A DNA stretch of 64,000 nucleotides. Source: Nymphaea colorata (taxonomy: Eukaryota; Streptophyta; Magnoliopsida; Nymphaeales; Nymphaeaceae). Each line of letters opens with the position of its first letter. Within the stretch, counting starts at the first letter, position 1. Below are positions 22,243 through 35,798 of this stretch, in pieces. The translations under genes were made by a program, and so were the position numbers. The stretch covers positions 17,995,035-18,059,034 of the forward strand of contig NC_045149.1 of the NCBI RefSeq assembly GCF_008831285.2. Direction: 5' to 3'. The notes below the pieces were generated by a model, which was not told where the DNA came from, searched no databases, and worked only from the letters and a program-made list of their open reading frames with translations.

Positions 22243-23841
22243 AGCAAGAACAAGATACCTGTTCCTAATACAGTTGCAGGAAAGGATATATGTTGCTCAT
22301 ACTCGGGGTAAGTCTTGTTTACGAGTTCCATTTATTTCTTCATTCCGGTTTCTGAGATGCATTTTCATTAAAGCCACGTATCTGATAGTAACGTTTTCTT
22401 GCCATCTTATTTTAGGATGTGCTGCTTTGAGCATGCATGTGTAAATTATCCTTGGAGATGAGATTGAGGAGTAACCGTTGCCGTGGTTGCTTGTTTTTCA
22501 CTCTGCGGTCCAATGCCTATTCAGATGGAAGGAGGCCAAAGTCGGAGCTGAACTATCCGTCATGTATGTGATTTATGTCTAATCGCTATTGTCTATTTAT
22601 TCAGAGTGGTCATATATTCTATGTTTCGCTGCTCCGTAGTTGGTTCTTGGTTGTTGCTTGGGTCTGTTCTTTAACTGGTGCAGGCTGAACTGAAGATGGT
22701 CCAATGACCTGAATCACCTGATGTAACAAATTGTGCAATAATTACCTGATCCTGGTGTAGGCTGAACTGAAGATGGTCCACTGATCTGATGTAAGAATTT
22801 GTGCACTACATATCTGACACTCGAGCTTGATAATGATGTCTTACGGGTGCCAAGTTACGATTCCGTCATCAGCCATGTTGTGGCTCCCATTTTGCACCGT
22901 TTTCTGCTGCAAATATATCGTTCAAGTTTTGTCTCTGTAACACGAGAAGCCCCAATTCATTCATAAAATGAAGGCTACCATCTAGCTACATATACTTTTT
23001 CTGGGCTTTTTTTAGCTATTATGAAAACCGGGTCTCTTATTATCTCGTCTGCCCAAGCCAAAAAATATGGTGTGCACTTGAAGGAAAAAGTGGACAGATG
23101 AGAAGCCTAGTTGACTGGCGTTCCAGGAATAACACCACGTGATGTAAAACCTAGTTTTTCATCACTAGTATCTCATGTTGCGTGAGAAAGTGTGAAAGCA
23201 TAAACAGTTATTCATATAATATGAACTGTTTAAACAGTGTGTAAAAAGTTATTAAATTTAGTCGCATGCATTGCGTAAATTATCCTTAATGGTGCCGTTT
23301 GAATGCCAGAGGACTAAACTTGGTCATTATGAAACTAAGTTTTCGTTCGTAACTAAGCTTTCTACAAATCTGGTTTTCTAAAAGTTGTACGTCGAATGTC
23401 AAAATATGGTTCTCAACTTGTAGCAAGGGTTCTAAATTGCCGCTGGTTTTCAGCTCCTGCCGGCCGGAAAGGTCGTTCATGACAGGGGACCTCAGCCGTT
23501 TTTCGGCTGGCAGGCGTACTGGAAAATGTGAAAAGAAGCTGTCTTGATGCAAAATTAAAGGTGCCTTATGCAAAATTAGGTTCTCATACCAAACGAGCAC
23601 TGGTATGCGTCATCGGCCATTGCGGGCGTCAAATATGGTGGCGTTCGCGAGAGGGCCAGCATCGTGATGTGGTGGTGCCGCATCATAGCCTGACGCGTCC
23701 TACTGATTAGGACGTCGGACTCATAGCGAGGCTCTGACTGTATGTGGTTCCACCGTATGGGCACGCTTAACGAGGCTGAGTCGGCTGTCCTCAATTCGTA
23801 AGATTCTTTCCCTTTCTGTCCATCAAAGATTCAACGTGATT
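22243..23841. other. Ligase 3' flank and gene-free stretch
   Basis: Holds the ligase 3' untranslated region and an imperfect duplication near 22678-22800, where CAGGCTGAACTGAAGATGG recurs as TAGGCTGAACTGAAGATGG about 75 bases later. The overlapping frames at 23286-23794 on both strands have no domain I recognise. Confidence 0.45.
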
Positions 23842-24060
23842 TAGTCCAGAGCAGGTTATTACTTACCAGAAATAACCATATTCTGGACATGTTTCACATC
23901 TATGTTTGAATCGGGAACTAGGTCGAGTACTACTGCATCTACTTTTGACTTAGTCCAGAGCAGGTGATCAGAAATAACCATATTCCGGACATGTTCACAT
24001 GTATGTTTGAATCGGGAACTAGGTTGAGTACTACTGCGTCAACTTTTATTCTTCACGCAG
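23842..24060. repeat. 109-bp direct tandem duplication
   Basis: Two similar copies begin TAGTCCAGAGCAGGT at 23842 and 23951. Both continue through AGAAATAACCATATT and GAATCGGGAACTAGG with a few small changes and gaps. Non-coding. Confidence 0.85.
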
Positions 24061-24893
24061 AGACTGGTGTAGGTTTGCTTTCGACAAACAAGCTGGTATT
24101 GGCAGAAGGCACAGGCTATTTTATGCCAAGAGTTGCACCTTTTTCGAATTGTGGCGTCGACCTTCAACTTGAATATGTTTAGTCCTGTACCTTAGCTACC
24201 AAATGTGCATGGACACACTGGACAACTAATTCAAAGGCGCCTCAAACTAAGGACGTGTTTGTTTGGGCAGGACATGTCTGACGCATCCCATCTAAGGACC
24301 CTTGTGTATAACAAGATCCGAGTGCTCGCATGCCTCAAAATTTCTGTCCTACTGTTGGAAGTGAAAACATTTAGAAAAAAACATGGTAAATTTAAGAAGA
24401 AAAAGACTTAAGTGTTGCTCACACTCAGCTGAGTTGCTTGTCTAAAATTTAATCCTTGTACATTGGAGACAGTGAGTCTCCTAACATACCTTTAGTTGAT
24501 GTCCTACAATTTACAGACTGAAACTTTTATTTTATTTCTTTTATTTGGTTTCTAGAGAGGCAACTTCTGAGAGTCGACCAACCCCACAGCGCGTCCCCAT
24601 TACCTGTCATAATAACTAAATTGAAGACGTCCAATGCATCTCCCAATTCTTCATTGTCGTTCTAGTCAACGGTTAGCCTCTTGGAGCTTAAGAAGCCATC
24701 GCCAGAGCTTCCAGAAAGTAGCAGAAATCATAAAGTAGAGAAATACTTATCAAATAAAAGTTGCTGGCATGGCCAAGAAAATACAGAGGGAAAAAAGTGA
24801 TCAAAATTCAAACAAAAATCCATCCAAATGGGTAAACTCTATCCCCCGAAACAAAAGATTTATTGTCATAAGAATGCGGGGCAACCATGACGC
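24061..24893. other. Gene-free stretch downstream of the pyrophosphatase
   Basis: No domain-bearing frame. Its right end should contain the 3' untranslated region of the minus-strand pyrophosphatase gene. Confidence 0.4.
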
Positions 24894-27370
24894 CTATCTC
24901 CTCAGGCTTTGCAATATGTACGTCGCATAAAGATCCCTGAAACACAAACCACAACTTTTCAGTAAAAGCAGATTCCATAAAATGTGCTGCACCTTCACCA
25001 TTTCGGCAGTGAAGATCGCCAATCACCTTCTAAATGAAGTGTATCTAGATGAAAGAATTTGAACTAGTATAATAGCCGGTCAACAATGGTAGCCCCTGAT
25101 GGAAGGTAGATCCCACGGACTTTACTTACATTGAGTACTGAATAGCATCGAGGGCAGCGGATGCTGGCAGGAATTCATCTACTTCAACCATTTTGTTCTC
25201 GTTCTTCTTGTCTACACTTCTGTCAAGGAAACCCTTTTGATTAGTATCATGAAGCAGTCAGTAGGAATTTTGTTAGCCAAGGGATGTCAAACCTCCCGGC
25301 TGTCTGCAACGCTGCCTACTTTATCCTATTAGGCAATCACAGAGTCCCTGGCAGGGAACTGAACATCCACGGCTCAACCTGGGTTCATAAGCCCAAATAG
25401 CACTCTTCTGCTAATAAATTTCCAATTATTAGCAGACATTGACTAACAATCCAGAGAGTTCATAGCGAGTACGAAAAGCACCATTAATTATTCTGCAAGT
25501 GTGGATTTGAATTGATATACTGCTATGAACACGTTAATGCGGGGTTATGCACGCGGCATGAATAGATCATCAAGCCTCCGATGAAGGTTCTTGCTGATTT
25601 AGCATGAACATCATGAAAACAGGGGGCTTGCCATTTTGATCTAATCCATCCAATCTTGATATTGTACCAAGGATCTAACTTAGTTTTGAATTGCCATAGG
25701 TTTCACTGTAAAAGGATACAGTCTTCAAAGAAGCGCCGGATCTCAGCGAGACGATGAGGTGGTAGTTCTTTGATGTCACTGAAATCTCGATATTCCGGAT
25801 CGTCTGCGCAAACTGCAATAATCTTGGAGTCCTTCTCTCCCTGTTGACAGGACAGTCCGCATGGTTAGCCGTTGCAGCTTCGGTATCAGGGGAATGACAA
25901 TAACCAACAATGGATATCTAAAACACTAAACGGAATAAGCCCACAATTACCAAAAGTCCATTCCATTGGCTAAAAATGAGTACCTTGGAAAAATTAATGG
26001 CTTTATCATAGGGGAAACATTCTGAGAATATGAAACTGTCCCGTGTTTTGGCCACTTATATTTTCGACTGATCATTTCATACTTTTATCACATGGGCTGA
26101 GCAGCGGATTCAATAGTCCGTCAAAAAGCAGAATACGGGTAACAGTTTCGAATAGATTTAAGAATGAAGAGTAGTCACGAGTACCCACTTGAATCTGAAG
26201 CACAAAAGATGAGACTGTTCTTAGAGTTCCTTACCTGATCTATCATGGGCATCAGTCCAATTGCTTTTGCTCTCAGGAAACACCCAGGAAGAACTGGTTC
26301 CTAGGGGAACAAAATGAAAACGCAATCATCTAACTCTGTGTAAAACATTAATTGGTAAATCTCAGTGATTTTTTTTGTTTATTGAGAATAGCTGTCGTTA
26401 GCTTGGTACCTGCATAAGCACCAAGACATCCATGGGATCGTTGTCTTCACACAAAGTACGCGGTATGAAGCCATAGTTATGAGGATAGACCACTGAGGAG
26501 TACAATACTCGATCAACCTGCAGGCAGATGAAATAATACGTCATAGGAATGCAATCCTATACTGCGAAATCAATCCGTAATCTGATTTACCTTTATCAAA
26601 CCTGTTTTCTTGTCTAGTTCGTATTTCACCTTGCTTCCCCTAGGAATCTCCACCACCTGCACTATGTGATAAGAATAAGAATGATCCCGCAATCCCATTT
26701 CTCGTGAACAAATACGTGAGATTTATATTCTCCGAATGGATGGTATAGTTTGAGATACTAACACAGTTGAAAATAGATGGGGCCCCAGGTCCTGCAGAGC
26801 AAAAAGGGAATAAGAAAAGGGTTAGCAAAATGAGAAACGTAAAGCTGGTTTTGAAAGGCAATTGCCTGTCTGGTTTGATGTACTTTAGTGTTCAAAAGCA
26901 CGAGAAGGGTGTTTTTTATATGCCGCTGTCCAATGTTTATGGGTATTGCTGCTAAAACCAAGTAGATGATGGCATTTCGCACTCAAACCTGTTCGCCCAT
27001 TTGTGGATAAACAGACAACACGAGACCGTGCATATGTCAACGTTTCAGTGGGAAAAAAAAAATCAAAAGCACCTCATTGATTGAATGCTCTTATTCATAA
27101 CAACTATAATTTGACTCCAGAAATGGAAGAGACAAACGTGCAGGGGGAGAGAGAGAGAGAGGGGGTTGGGGGTGAGATGATCATGATGATGGTGGTGGTG
27201 GTGGTAATGATTTAGCCAAAACGATGCCAGAGTTTACCAATCTCAAGATCATGCCATGGATGGGCGGCAACAGATCTCCTTGACAAAGATGAAAGGATCC
27301 TCTCATTGAGTCGAGGGGTTGGGCGGCCAGAGGAGGCTCCACTTTCACCCAGATGATGTTCTTCACTCAT
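24894..27370 (-). CDS. Soluble inorganic pyrophosphatase (family I)
   Basis: Hydrolyses pyrophosphate to two phosphates, pulling biosynthetic reactions forward; plant enzymes of this type are cytosolic and Mg-dependent. Minus-strand exons in coding order: 27370-27238, 26791-26763, 26656-26591, 26517-26410, 26300-26235, 25840-25720, 25211-25130, 24936-24894. All junctions are in phase, giving 215 aa, the usual plant size. Visible landmarks are [20 protein letters not shown], the [11 protein letters not shown] active-site segment (60-70), the family signature DNDPMDV (101-107), [15 protein letters not shown] and the C-terminal YILQSLRR. No transit peptide is present: the N-terminus is acidic and starts [10 protein letters not shown] probable intron in the 5' leader has its donor at 27498 and its acceptor next to the start codon. 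Which Arabidopsis PPA member it matches cannot be settled by eye. Confidence 0.97.
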
Positions 27371-28497
27371 CTTCTTCACTCGAAAAAAAAGGAAGACAAA
27401 AACAGAGATTAGTGATCAACCGTCAACACCACATACACTTTCCGGCCCTTTCATCTCTATAATCTTCCTACAGATTTAGAGAATCAGAAGGGTCTTACCT
27501 TAATCTCTGATCGCTGCGGACGAAAAGGTGGAAAGGAAAGAAAAGACGAGCAATAAGAGGGCAGATGACTTGGGCCAATTTAAGGAAAGAGGAACGGGGC
27601 TAAGGATGGTACTGATTCCTCTTCCGGGATTTGAAAGAAGCGGCTCTTTAGTTTAGGCTTCTCGCTTCGCGACCTGCCGACCACTTAGATCCGTCGAGGT
27701 GTCTTTAGCATAATTTATTGGCTAGACCTCCATTTCTCGACCGGCCGCTTGCTGGCAGAACCGTCTGAATGGTCGTACAAGACCCCGCAGCCAAGCAAGA
27801 GTAACTTGAGTTCAACTTGAAAGGTCATGCTTACCACAGCCAGTGAGTAACTTGGGTTTAAGCTGTAAAAGTCATATTTACTGTTCTTCTGCACAAACTA
27901 TTCCATTTATCTGCTTGGAAAATTGAAGCAAATGCATGAAAACCATTTATCTGCAGATACAAATAATGTGTTATTGTTTGTTTCCATGGCCAAATGGCCC
28001 CTTCAAGAACTCACGGACCTAAGAAGTCTCAGGTTTAAGAGTACACTTTCCGGTGGTTATACCAACTATCTTGAAAACCGGGAGGAGGCACATGCATTGC
28101 CCGCTTTTTTTAGTAGGAGGGCCGAGGCGCTTAAAAGTTGAGATTTAACATTCTAACTTAAATTCTCTTAGTCGGTCTGTTTTCACTCAGTTTTTCATTA
28201 AAATATACTTGTTTCAGGTTTAAACACATTTTTTTTTTTTATATAAATTTTCATTTTGAGTGTCTCAACGCAATCACTTTTATCACTTTTTGACTAATTT
28301 GCTATGCACTTTTCCACCATAAATAATCTCTCTTTTTCAGGTGGTTTAAGACTAGTTTAGTGTTTTGAGGAGACGCCATTGCTATGCACTATTTGCATGT
28401 TGGTGCCTTTTTGTTTGCCCATGGAAGTTCGAAACAAAAACTGGCACCTATCAGCCTCTGCCTTGATAGTTGCACTAACTCTCTTGAAGATAGGGTA
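27371..28497. other. Pyrophosphatase 5' leader, promoter and gene-free DNA
   Basis: 27371-27498 is the probable leader intron and 27499 onward the 5' exon (minus strand). A CCAAT motif on the minus strand lies near 27716-27720. The remainder has no coding signal. Confidence 0.45.
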
Positions 28498-28722
28498 CAT
28501 AATCTCTCATAAAAATAAATATCTTCTCTCATGATCAAATGTGGCTCTAAGGGGTGTAATGTAGCTGGTGAATGATTGAAAGCTCGATGAACAGTTCAAT
28601 TCTAAGCATACTTAATCTCTCATAAAAATGAATCTCTTCTCTCATGATTAAATGAAGCTATGAGGAGTGTAATGTAGTTGGTGGATCATCAAAAGCCCGA
28701 TGAACAGTTCAATTTTCATGGG
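28498..28722. repeat. 113-bp direct tandem duplication
   Basis: AATCTCTCATAAAAAT begins at 28501 and again at 28614. The two copies share TCTTCTCTCATGAT, GTGTAATGTAG and GATGAACAGTTCAATT in the same order with scattered changes. Confidence 0.85.
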
Positions 28723-29572
28723 TGCTACTCGTCTATATTACGAATGTTGGCAGATGTTATTTCCAAGTTAAAAGAAATAAATAATAAGTTTATCCAAGTC
28801 TTAAAACAGCCCTGAGCCCCCCACGAACAGGAGAATGAGGAAGAGGCTTCAACCGCTTCTGGTATCTCCCCTCTCATGATAAAATGAATGATCCCCTACA
28901 ACAAGAAAAAAAAAAAGAAAGCAAAAAAAAAAAAAAAAACCAACATAAATGATTTAAATTGGCATCCTAACAACTTCATTTTCCTCTCTTAGATGCATAA
29001 CAACTATTTAGGGTTTGTATACCATTGCTGGTCTCTTTCTCAACCGCGAGTTTAGGTTGGCTTAGAAAGACGAAGGATGATGATATGGTGGAATCAAAGC
29101 TAAGAACGTTACCTATTCATGGTAGGATATGATGGTTGATGCTGTCTGCTTATGGAATTTGATGGGAGGAAGACGACATTGTTGTAAGAGGTAAATGACC
29201 AGGACGTGAAAATGAAGTCGAGGAAAATGAAGGCACCTTCTTCTTTCAAGGTCTCTAATAAAAGTGTAATTTCATCACATTAACTATCTCCTCGTCCAAG
29301 ATTTTCTCTAGGGATGAAGAACTTCCACCGACTTGTGATGAAGTCTAAAATGTCTTAAGATAATCCAGGACAAATTGGAAATAACGATAAACAAAAGGAA
29401 ACTGAAAAAGTTGAACCAAAACAAAGAATAAATTCATGTTCCGATGTTTTAGTCATCTCTTATCTACTTCGAGAATTGAGGATCCTAAACAACAATGTAC
29501 TTCTCTTTTCGATAAATATTCCCAAAAAGCAGTAATTTACCTACTAGATAAGAACAAACAAACTGAAATTCC
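28723..29572. other. Gene-free stretch
   Basis: AT-rich with an interrupted A-rich tract at about 28903-28941. No coding or structural feature recognised. Confidence 0.4.
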
Positions 29573-29575
29573 TAA

Positions 29576-29799
29576 GGGGGATGTTTGATTACTTCAGATT
29601 TGAAGTCTATGGATCTGATGTAGTATGTTTTTGCTAATGTGACAAAAAAATCCAAAGTAAAATCCATGGTTCATCAAACTAAGTATCTTAGATCAAACCG
29701 CACTTGAAATCCTTATTTTACTTTTATGTATAGAAAACATATTAAATTTACGGTTCTCAAATCCTAATGGTTTTATATAAGAGGCAATCAAACACCCCT
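29576..29799. mobile_element. Tourist/PIF-Harbinger-like MITE
   Basis: A 224-bp element with terminal inverted repeats: the left end reads GGGGGATGTTTGATTACTTC and the right end, reverse complemented, AGGGGTGTTTGATTGCCTC. It is flanked on both sides by TAA (29573-29575 and 29800-29802), the three-base TWA target duplication typical of PIF/Harbinger. No coding capacity, as expected of a MITE. The superfamily call rests on the TSD and the TIR style. Confidence 0.75.
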
Positions 29800-29802
29800 T
29801 AA

Positions 29803-31388
29803 TTGAATCTGAACCCCTTTCAGATTAGATCCAAAAATTCATGAAGTTCAAAATAATTGGTTAGCCCGGAACGGTGAATCTCCTTCTAACTTGGAGTCAA
29901 TTTAAAGAATTGAGTCAAAATCAAACATGATGATGCCTTCTCTCATCATAAAGGAACGAAGAAATGTAGTTAGCCCTTCGGATCTACCTATCTGCTAGTC
30001 AACCATTCCTAGCCGTCTTGTTCGGGACGCAAACAGGTCTTGTTCGGGACGCAAACCGGTGAAGCTGCTGATTCAGCACATGCAGCTGAATGTTTTAAAT
30101 CGGTTAAAAAAAAGGTTGGAACATATATATATATATATATAAAAGTATTTTAAACTATTAAAAAGTTTTAAAAAGGAAGGTACGTATAACACATCATCCC
30201 ATTAGGAGCGGTGCTAGAAATTTTTTTTATGAAGAAGACCAAATTATAACATAAAATTTTCTAAAATTTATATGTTTCATCTCCGGCAAGCCCCCTTTGC
30301 TCCGGCCGTGAGACCATCTCCCCCTCCCCTCTGTTTTTAAACAAAAGGTTAGTCTGACATTGACCTTCGTTGGCGTGCTTCACATGTCTGTTTTACGCGT
30401 TCCGGCCGCCATGTCCAAAGAAAGAAGCATTTTTAAGAAGCTGGTGAGCTGTGGATCGAAGTTCCAGCTCTCTCTGTCCACCACCATCGTCTCTTTGTTT
30501 AGTTTTGTTTGCCGTTTCCAACTCACAACTACGTGTAAAACGCGTTTATCGTAGAATAAAATTTTCAGTGAAATCAACAAGCCACTCTCGATCGATCCAG
30601 TTCCAGGCAGCAGCGTAGCCAGGAACTTTGGGCCGACGGCCACTAATTAAAAAACTTTCATAGTTTTAGGGGCCCCAATCTATATAAATGACAATATCAA
30701 ACTAGAGGGTTTTTGTGGGGCGTGTGTGGGCAGTTTCCCACACCTTTTTTATGTGGCTTCACGTATATATGTCAATATATCCGACTTGAATATGATACCT
30801 GACTAATCGATTCAAAAAAATTGAATATAGAAAAAAATTTAATGTTCGATTAAGAAATCAAATTTGATTCACATTTATAAAATGACATCCAATCAGATTC
30901 AGATGTACAGAAATATCCTACTGGACTTGGGTACGGATTCATGCCTTACATTTTGAAAATTGGCAAAATTTGGTTTGAAATTTGGATTCAGATTGTGAAA
31001 TCAGATTTCAGATTCAGATTCGGATATTATTTTTTTATTTTCATATTTGAATCCAAATATATGAATATCCTAAAAAACATATATGGTTAAGGGTATTTCC
31101 GATTCAAACAGGATCCGCTGACATCCCTCGCACTGCCACTAGATCGAGGTGGTGGGAAGATGAAGGCAGACACCCGTTCACCACAAATTTCTCTACATGT
31201 ATTGAACTGGAATTTGTTTCCTCATTCACATTTATCAGTGTGATCTATAGTAGCGAGCGTCAACTTTTAGGTTGCCTGAAAACAAAAGACTCGTCTCAAT
31301 TTTTCTTTCTTGTCGACGGTCCAAGTATCAAATAGCCGAAAAATGCACTAATGCTGCATGCTAAAAGCCGTTTTAAATTGTAGGGAGC
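29803..31388. other. Gene-free DNA with simple and dispersed repeats
   Basis: Contains a 22-bp tandem pair GTCTTGTTCGGGACGCAAAC near 30016-30058, (AT)n at 30123-30141, a fragment of the GGCGGAGC dispersed family at about 30205-30310, and an ATTCAGATTCGGAT-like degenerate tract at about 30790-31110. The two overlapping frames at 30360-30643 match nothing. Confidence 0.5.
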
Positions 31389-31638
31389 GTTTGGATGACG
31401 CTCTCAAAAACTTGGTTTTGCCAAAACAAGTTTTATGAAAAGCTGATTTAAAACCCAGTTTTGTAAACTTGGCTTGAATGGATGACAAGCGAAAAATTTG
31501 GTTTAGAGGCAAAACTTAGCCTTGCCCGAAAAACCTATCATTCATGAAAACCAAGCAAAGCCCAATTTTAATTTCATCCAAACATTATTGAAATGTTGTT
31601 TTGTCTCCCAAAACCTGGTTTTAGGTTGTCATCCAAAC
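31389..31638. mobile_element. MITE-like foldback element, GTTTGGATGAC ends
   Basis: GTTTGGATGAC at 31389-31399 and its exact complement GTCATCCAAAC at 31628-31638 bound about 250 bp. The inverted similarity continues inward with GGTTTTG and AAAACAA words for about 40 bases. No clear target duplication was found, so the true ends may lie a few bases outside. Confidence 0.65.
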
Positions 31639-31799
31639 AAGTTTTTTTTTTTTTGGTACAAAGTTTCTTAGCTCTTTAATTTGATCGTGTCAATCGCATC
31701 TATGCAATCGTATTCGTAAAAACCAATTGACTGGTAGAAACTAGAAACTCAACCAGATTGCGTGCATGTATGAACATTGGTAAGAAATAACACCCTGGC

Positions 31800-31945
31800 A
31801 AATGAAAAAAAAAATCTTTTAAAAAAGATATAATTTTTTAATTACGTGATGTATTTTTTGGATTTGAATTCAATTTGACCCTACCCAGATCCAGAGATTG
31901 GACTGTCGGCCCACCCATAAAGAAAATCCTGACTCCGCCCCTGAG
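31800..31945 (-). repeat. GGGGCGGAGCCAG dispersed repeat, copy 1
   Basis: On the minus strand it starts CAGGGGCGGAGTCAGGA. It then has GGGCCGACAGTCCAATCTCT, GGATCTGGGTAGGG and AAAAAATACATCACGTAATT. The same succession occurs on the plus strand at 46515-46690. Confidence 0.75.
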
Positions 31946-32450
31946 TATGCTCTTATTCATATAGACCGGTAGACACTAGCGATGCCGTGATGATGGTGTT
32001 TGGAAAAGGGCAAAAGCCAATTACATCCCCACATGCAAGGGACGTGGATTCGGTGAGATGTAACTTTACTCAATAAATTTCATGCAGCACATTAACGTCA
32101 TCCTGGGCTGTTTATCCACCTACCGGCTACTCCGTAACCCTTTGAAGGGTGAAACACGTTATCACCCACCAATTAAGTTGGTTTCTTGTCAAGACCTCTC
32201 GCTTTAATGCTATACATTGCCTTCAAGAAGGCATAGTGCAGTTGGTCGGCCTTGATACTTATAAAAAGGCAGGTCTCTAGTTCTGTTCTCCTACATGCTA
32301 TGCTTCTACCTCTTAAGTGATGGAGCGTCGCACCTAAGTTGAAGAGCTTACCGTGGCTTTTATTATACAACTCAAGACCCTACAAACAAGGGAAATGGGC
32401 CGGAAGCCCTTGAAGCTTCTTTTTAGAATAGTAGGTTGTCATAGATCGAG
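31946..32450. other. Gene-free stretch
   Basis: No coding frame with a family match and no repeat recognised. Confidence 0.4.
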
Positions 32451-32690
<240 letters not shown>

Positions 32691-35600
32691 AATGTGACCA
32701 CTGATTCCATATGATGTCAAAGCAACTCTCAATTCAAATTAAATAGTACGTTAAAAATTAATGACTGTGAGAAATATGAATCCATTCCTTTCGAACCTTT
32801 TAACTCCAACCTACTAAAGGAGTTACCGGTGCTCGGCTCGAGTATCCGACTGGTGCTTGCACTTCCCATATAAAGCACGGCCGCTCGTTCCAAAGGCACG
32901 TGCTCTACCAGAGCAGGGCCGTGTACTCGGCTCGATAGAGGAACTCCTCTTTACTATGATCTTTTCTTCGTCTTCTTCCACAATCCCCTTTCCTGAAAAG
33001 CCAAGAACCGAACTTATTAAAGTGGACCAACTTTTTTGAGCTAATTAGTCGGAAGTGCAATTTAATATTAGATCTCAAATTCTTATAACGCAATACTAGG
33101 TGTTCTCTTTTTCTCAAGGACAAAATTGCAAGATTGTGACGTACTCTGTGAAATTTAACAGCAGCTCGAAATGATTAATCTGGAGGATTTATGTGCTGAA
33201 TTTATGAGTAACTAAGGCGAGTTGAACAATTGATGAAAAATTTATTCTTTAACAAGGCAGGAGGAGAAAACTCCAACCCTCATTCATAAATCATTGTTTG
33301 CTTTATTTTGTTAAAGCTTGACTGATTCATTTTGTTAGTTTTTCTTAAAGTTCTTTTTTTGTCATTATATACAAATGTTGGGCATTTAAAACATCAAAAT
33401 TTTTATTTTCTTGTGAAGTGAAGACAAGGTCTATTAGATCCAATTCTTTGAAATCTCCTCAAGTGAAGTCATGATCTAATTCAAAAAGAAATTTTGAAAA
33501 CAAGCTTCTTTAATTTGTGTTATCTCAATAACCACATTTTTGTTTCAGCTTCTCTAGTAATATATAATTTAGTGGTGCTCAGTGAAAGTCTTAAAACTTA
33601 GTTGCTAGTACCCTTAGTTTTGTTCAGTAGTGGGAAGCCATATATGGGATTGTGTAGGCAGTTGCCCACACAGTTCCACAAAGTTTTAGTTCCACAAAGT
33701 TTTATTTATTTACAGGTTGGTTATCTCCAACCATTTGCTTATTGATCATGCATTTGAAGAGCCAATGATTTTTTGAATTAGCAATCCTCAGCCAAAAAGT
33801 TCTAGCTCCGGTATCACTGTTTACATGCTTTGACTTGTGTAGAGAGTTTACACCCAAAGAGCTCGAACTGCGGCCGCCAATTCCAATGGCCGCAAGTTGA
33901 TTCTTCTATGCCAACCAAGAGAGTTGAATTTTATGTCAAACCCTTTAGAAAACGATGTTTACAACATGCACATGTTTACAAATTAGTAAGTTTTCAACAC
34001 ACACCAAATCGATGGCGTTGGGAGAACATAGGTGCAGTTCACATAGCAGAAAAGAACAATTTCAGATACCCAACACCTAAACAAGAAAAAGCAACAGTGC
34101 TTTACACCAAGCAAGCACAATGAGCCATTGAAACTGACACTTCGTCTGGTAAAGCTGTAAAACCATAGATGGATCTCCCAGGTGTGAACATACAGAAAGA
34201 TAGACAGCTCTCTATTCCCCCCACTTTGCCTAACTAAAGAAGGTAAATGAAGTTGGCAGTTCTTGGATCATATCAATATGAACTCAAAAATTTGTTCTGC
34301 ATGTTTTGACAAATATGGCCGCAGAACTGCACAAAGTACCATGGAAGATGAGGTTGCTGTCTGCACTTCTGGTGGACTGTATTGACTGGTGCTGACCTTT
34401 GTGTTACATTGGAAGTCAAAGCATTCAAGCCTAATGGGTTAGCGCGGCGGAGATATATATGAATTGCAATTGGATTTTGGATTCAGTTTACAGCTCAGGT
34501 ATCAGAATCTGAGTCTGAAATCCAATCAAGATCGGACCTGATTATGCATAAAGGTCAGATCCCCTGTGCCTGTCAGATCTGGATTAGTTTTCAAAATTTC
34601 AAGTTCAATCCCAAATCTAAGTTTGACTCGGATAAATGAAGATCGGATTATATTGGACACGGTAGAGAGTGGATCCGATATGAGTCAGAACCGATTGCAC
34701 CCTTGGTAGTTTTGGTTGTCATTGAAAAGAAGTTAAGGAGTTCTGGGCCATCGATGCTTATAATAAGGTTCACATGTATATTATCTTCAAGAGTGAGGGA
34801 TTTGATGGGATGGGCAAAGCAGATTTTGAAAGTTGTATAATTATTTTAAGCTATGTTTGATAGCCTCGGATCTGAGATCCAGAGCTGATGTTAAATTTAC
34901 ATTAGGTTGAAGCCATAGCTCAAACAAACAGTGAATTTCTCAATTGGAGATTAGAAATCTGTATTACTTTGGGAAAACGATGGATTTGATGTTTGAGGGT
35001 GAGGGGTCTAGCCACATATCCAAGGTTTTACGGGCCTTAGCACCTTTGAGTGATAGAGAAAATGACGGGATTTCGGCTCACTTGTTGGGTTGGGTGGTAT
35101 GATAAAATACTCCTTTCGTTGTTTATCTAACACAGATCCATTGTTTTAACTTATGTGGTAGCTTCGGATCTACCTACAATCTAAAGCTATTAAACATATA
35201 TAAATGAAACACTTGGGTTTCATTAACAATGAATAACCAAATTCAGATATCATGTAGATGATTAGATCCTGCAAATTTGGATTTGAAATAGACCTGACCT
35301 GTTTTTTGATAGGTAAGGTGGGGTTGCCTTTTGGATAGACTTTCTTGTTTTTTCTCCCAAATCAAAAGAGGTAGCTTCTTAAAGTGAGACTAAAAGGATA
35401 CAAAGCAGCTGCTTTCAAATTCTAAAGTGCCCCCCCTTTTAGACTTTAGACTAGGAAAAAGCATGGGTCTTTTTAAAGCAAAATCATCATGGATTGTTAA
35501 CAAAAAGAAAAGTAAATAAATAAAAATTGATCATGTTTCCCCAAAGTGCATCGAATGAATAGTAGATACATGGTTGGCAGCCTTCTCTTAAAAAGAAATT

Positions 35601-35798
35601 AACTAAATTCCTGTTTCTTTTTCCTTTTTTTTTCAATTTTCTTTTATTTAAAGCAACGGTACAAGTACCAAAAAAAAAAAAAAAAAACCGACTGTCAAGC
35701 AAATGACACAGACAATTAAATGTACTGTCCGTGTCATTTCTAGACCTCTGGAAATCAGATCGATCTCGGCGTTGCACGTACAACACTGCTGTAATTTC
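32691..35798. other. 3.1 kb gene-free DNA
   Basis: Contains dispersed-repeat fragments (about 33640-33700 and 33785-33815), a degenerate AGATCCGAT-type tract at about 34490-34700 and an A run at 35671-35687. The 97-residue frame at 33830-34123 has no recognisable domain. Nothing else supported. Confidence 0.45.

Noticed and set aside
33830-34123. Plus-strand 97-residue frame
   Set aside because: No recognisable domain, no splice partners and embedded in repeat-rich DNA.
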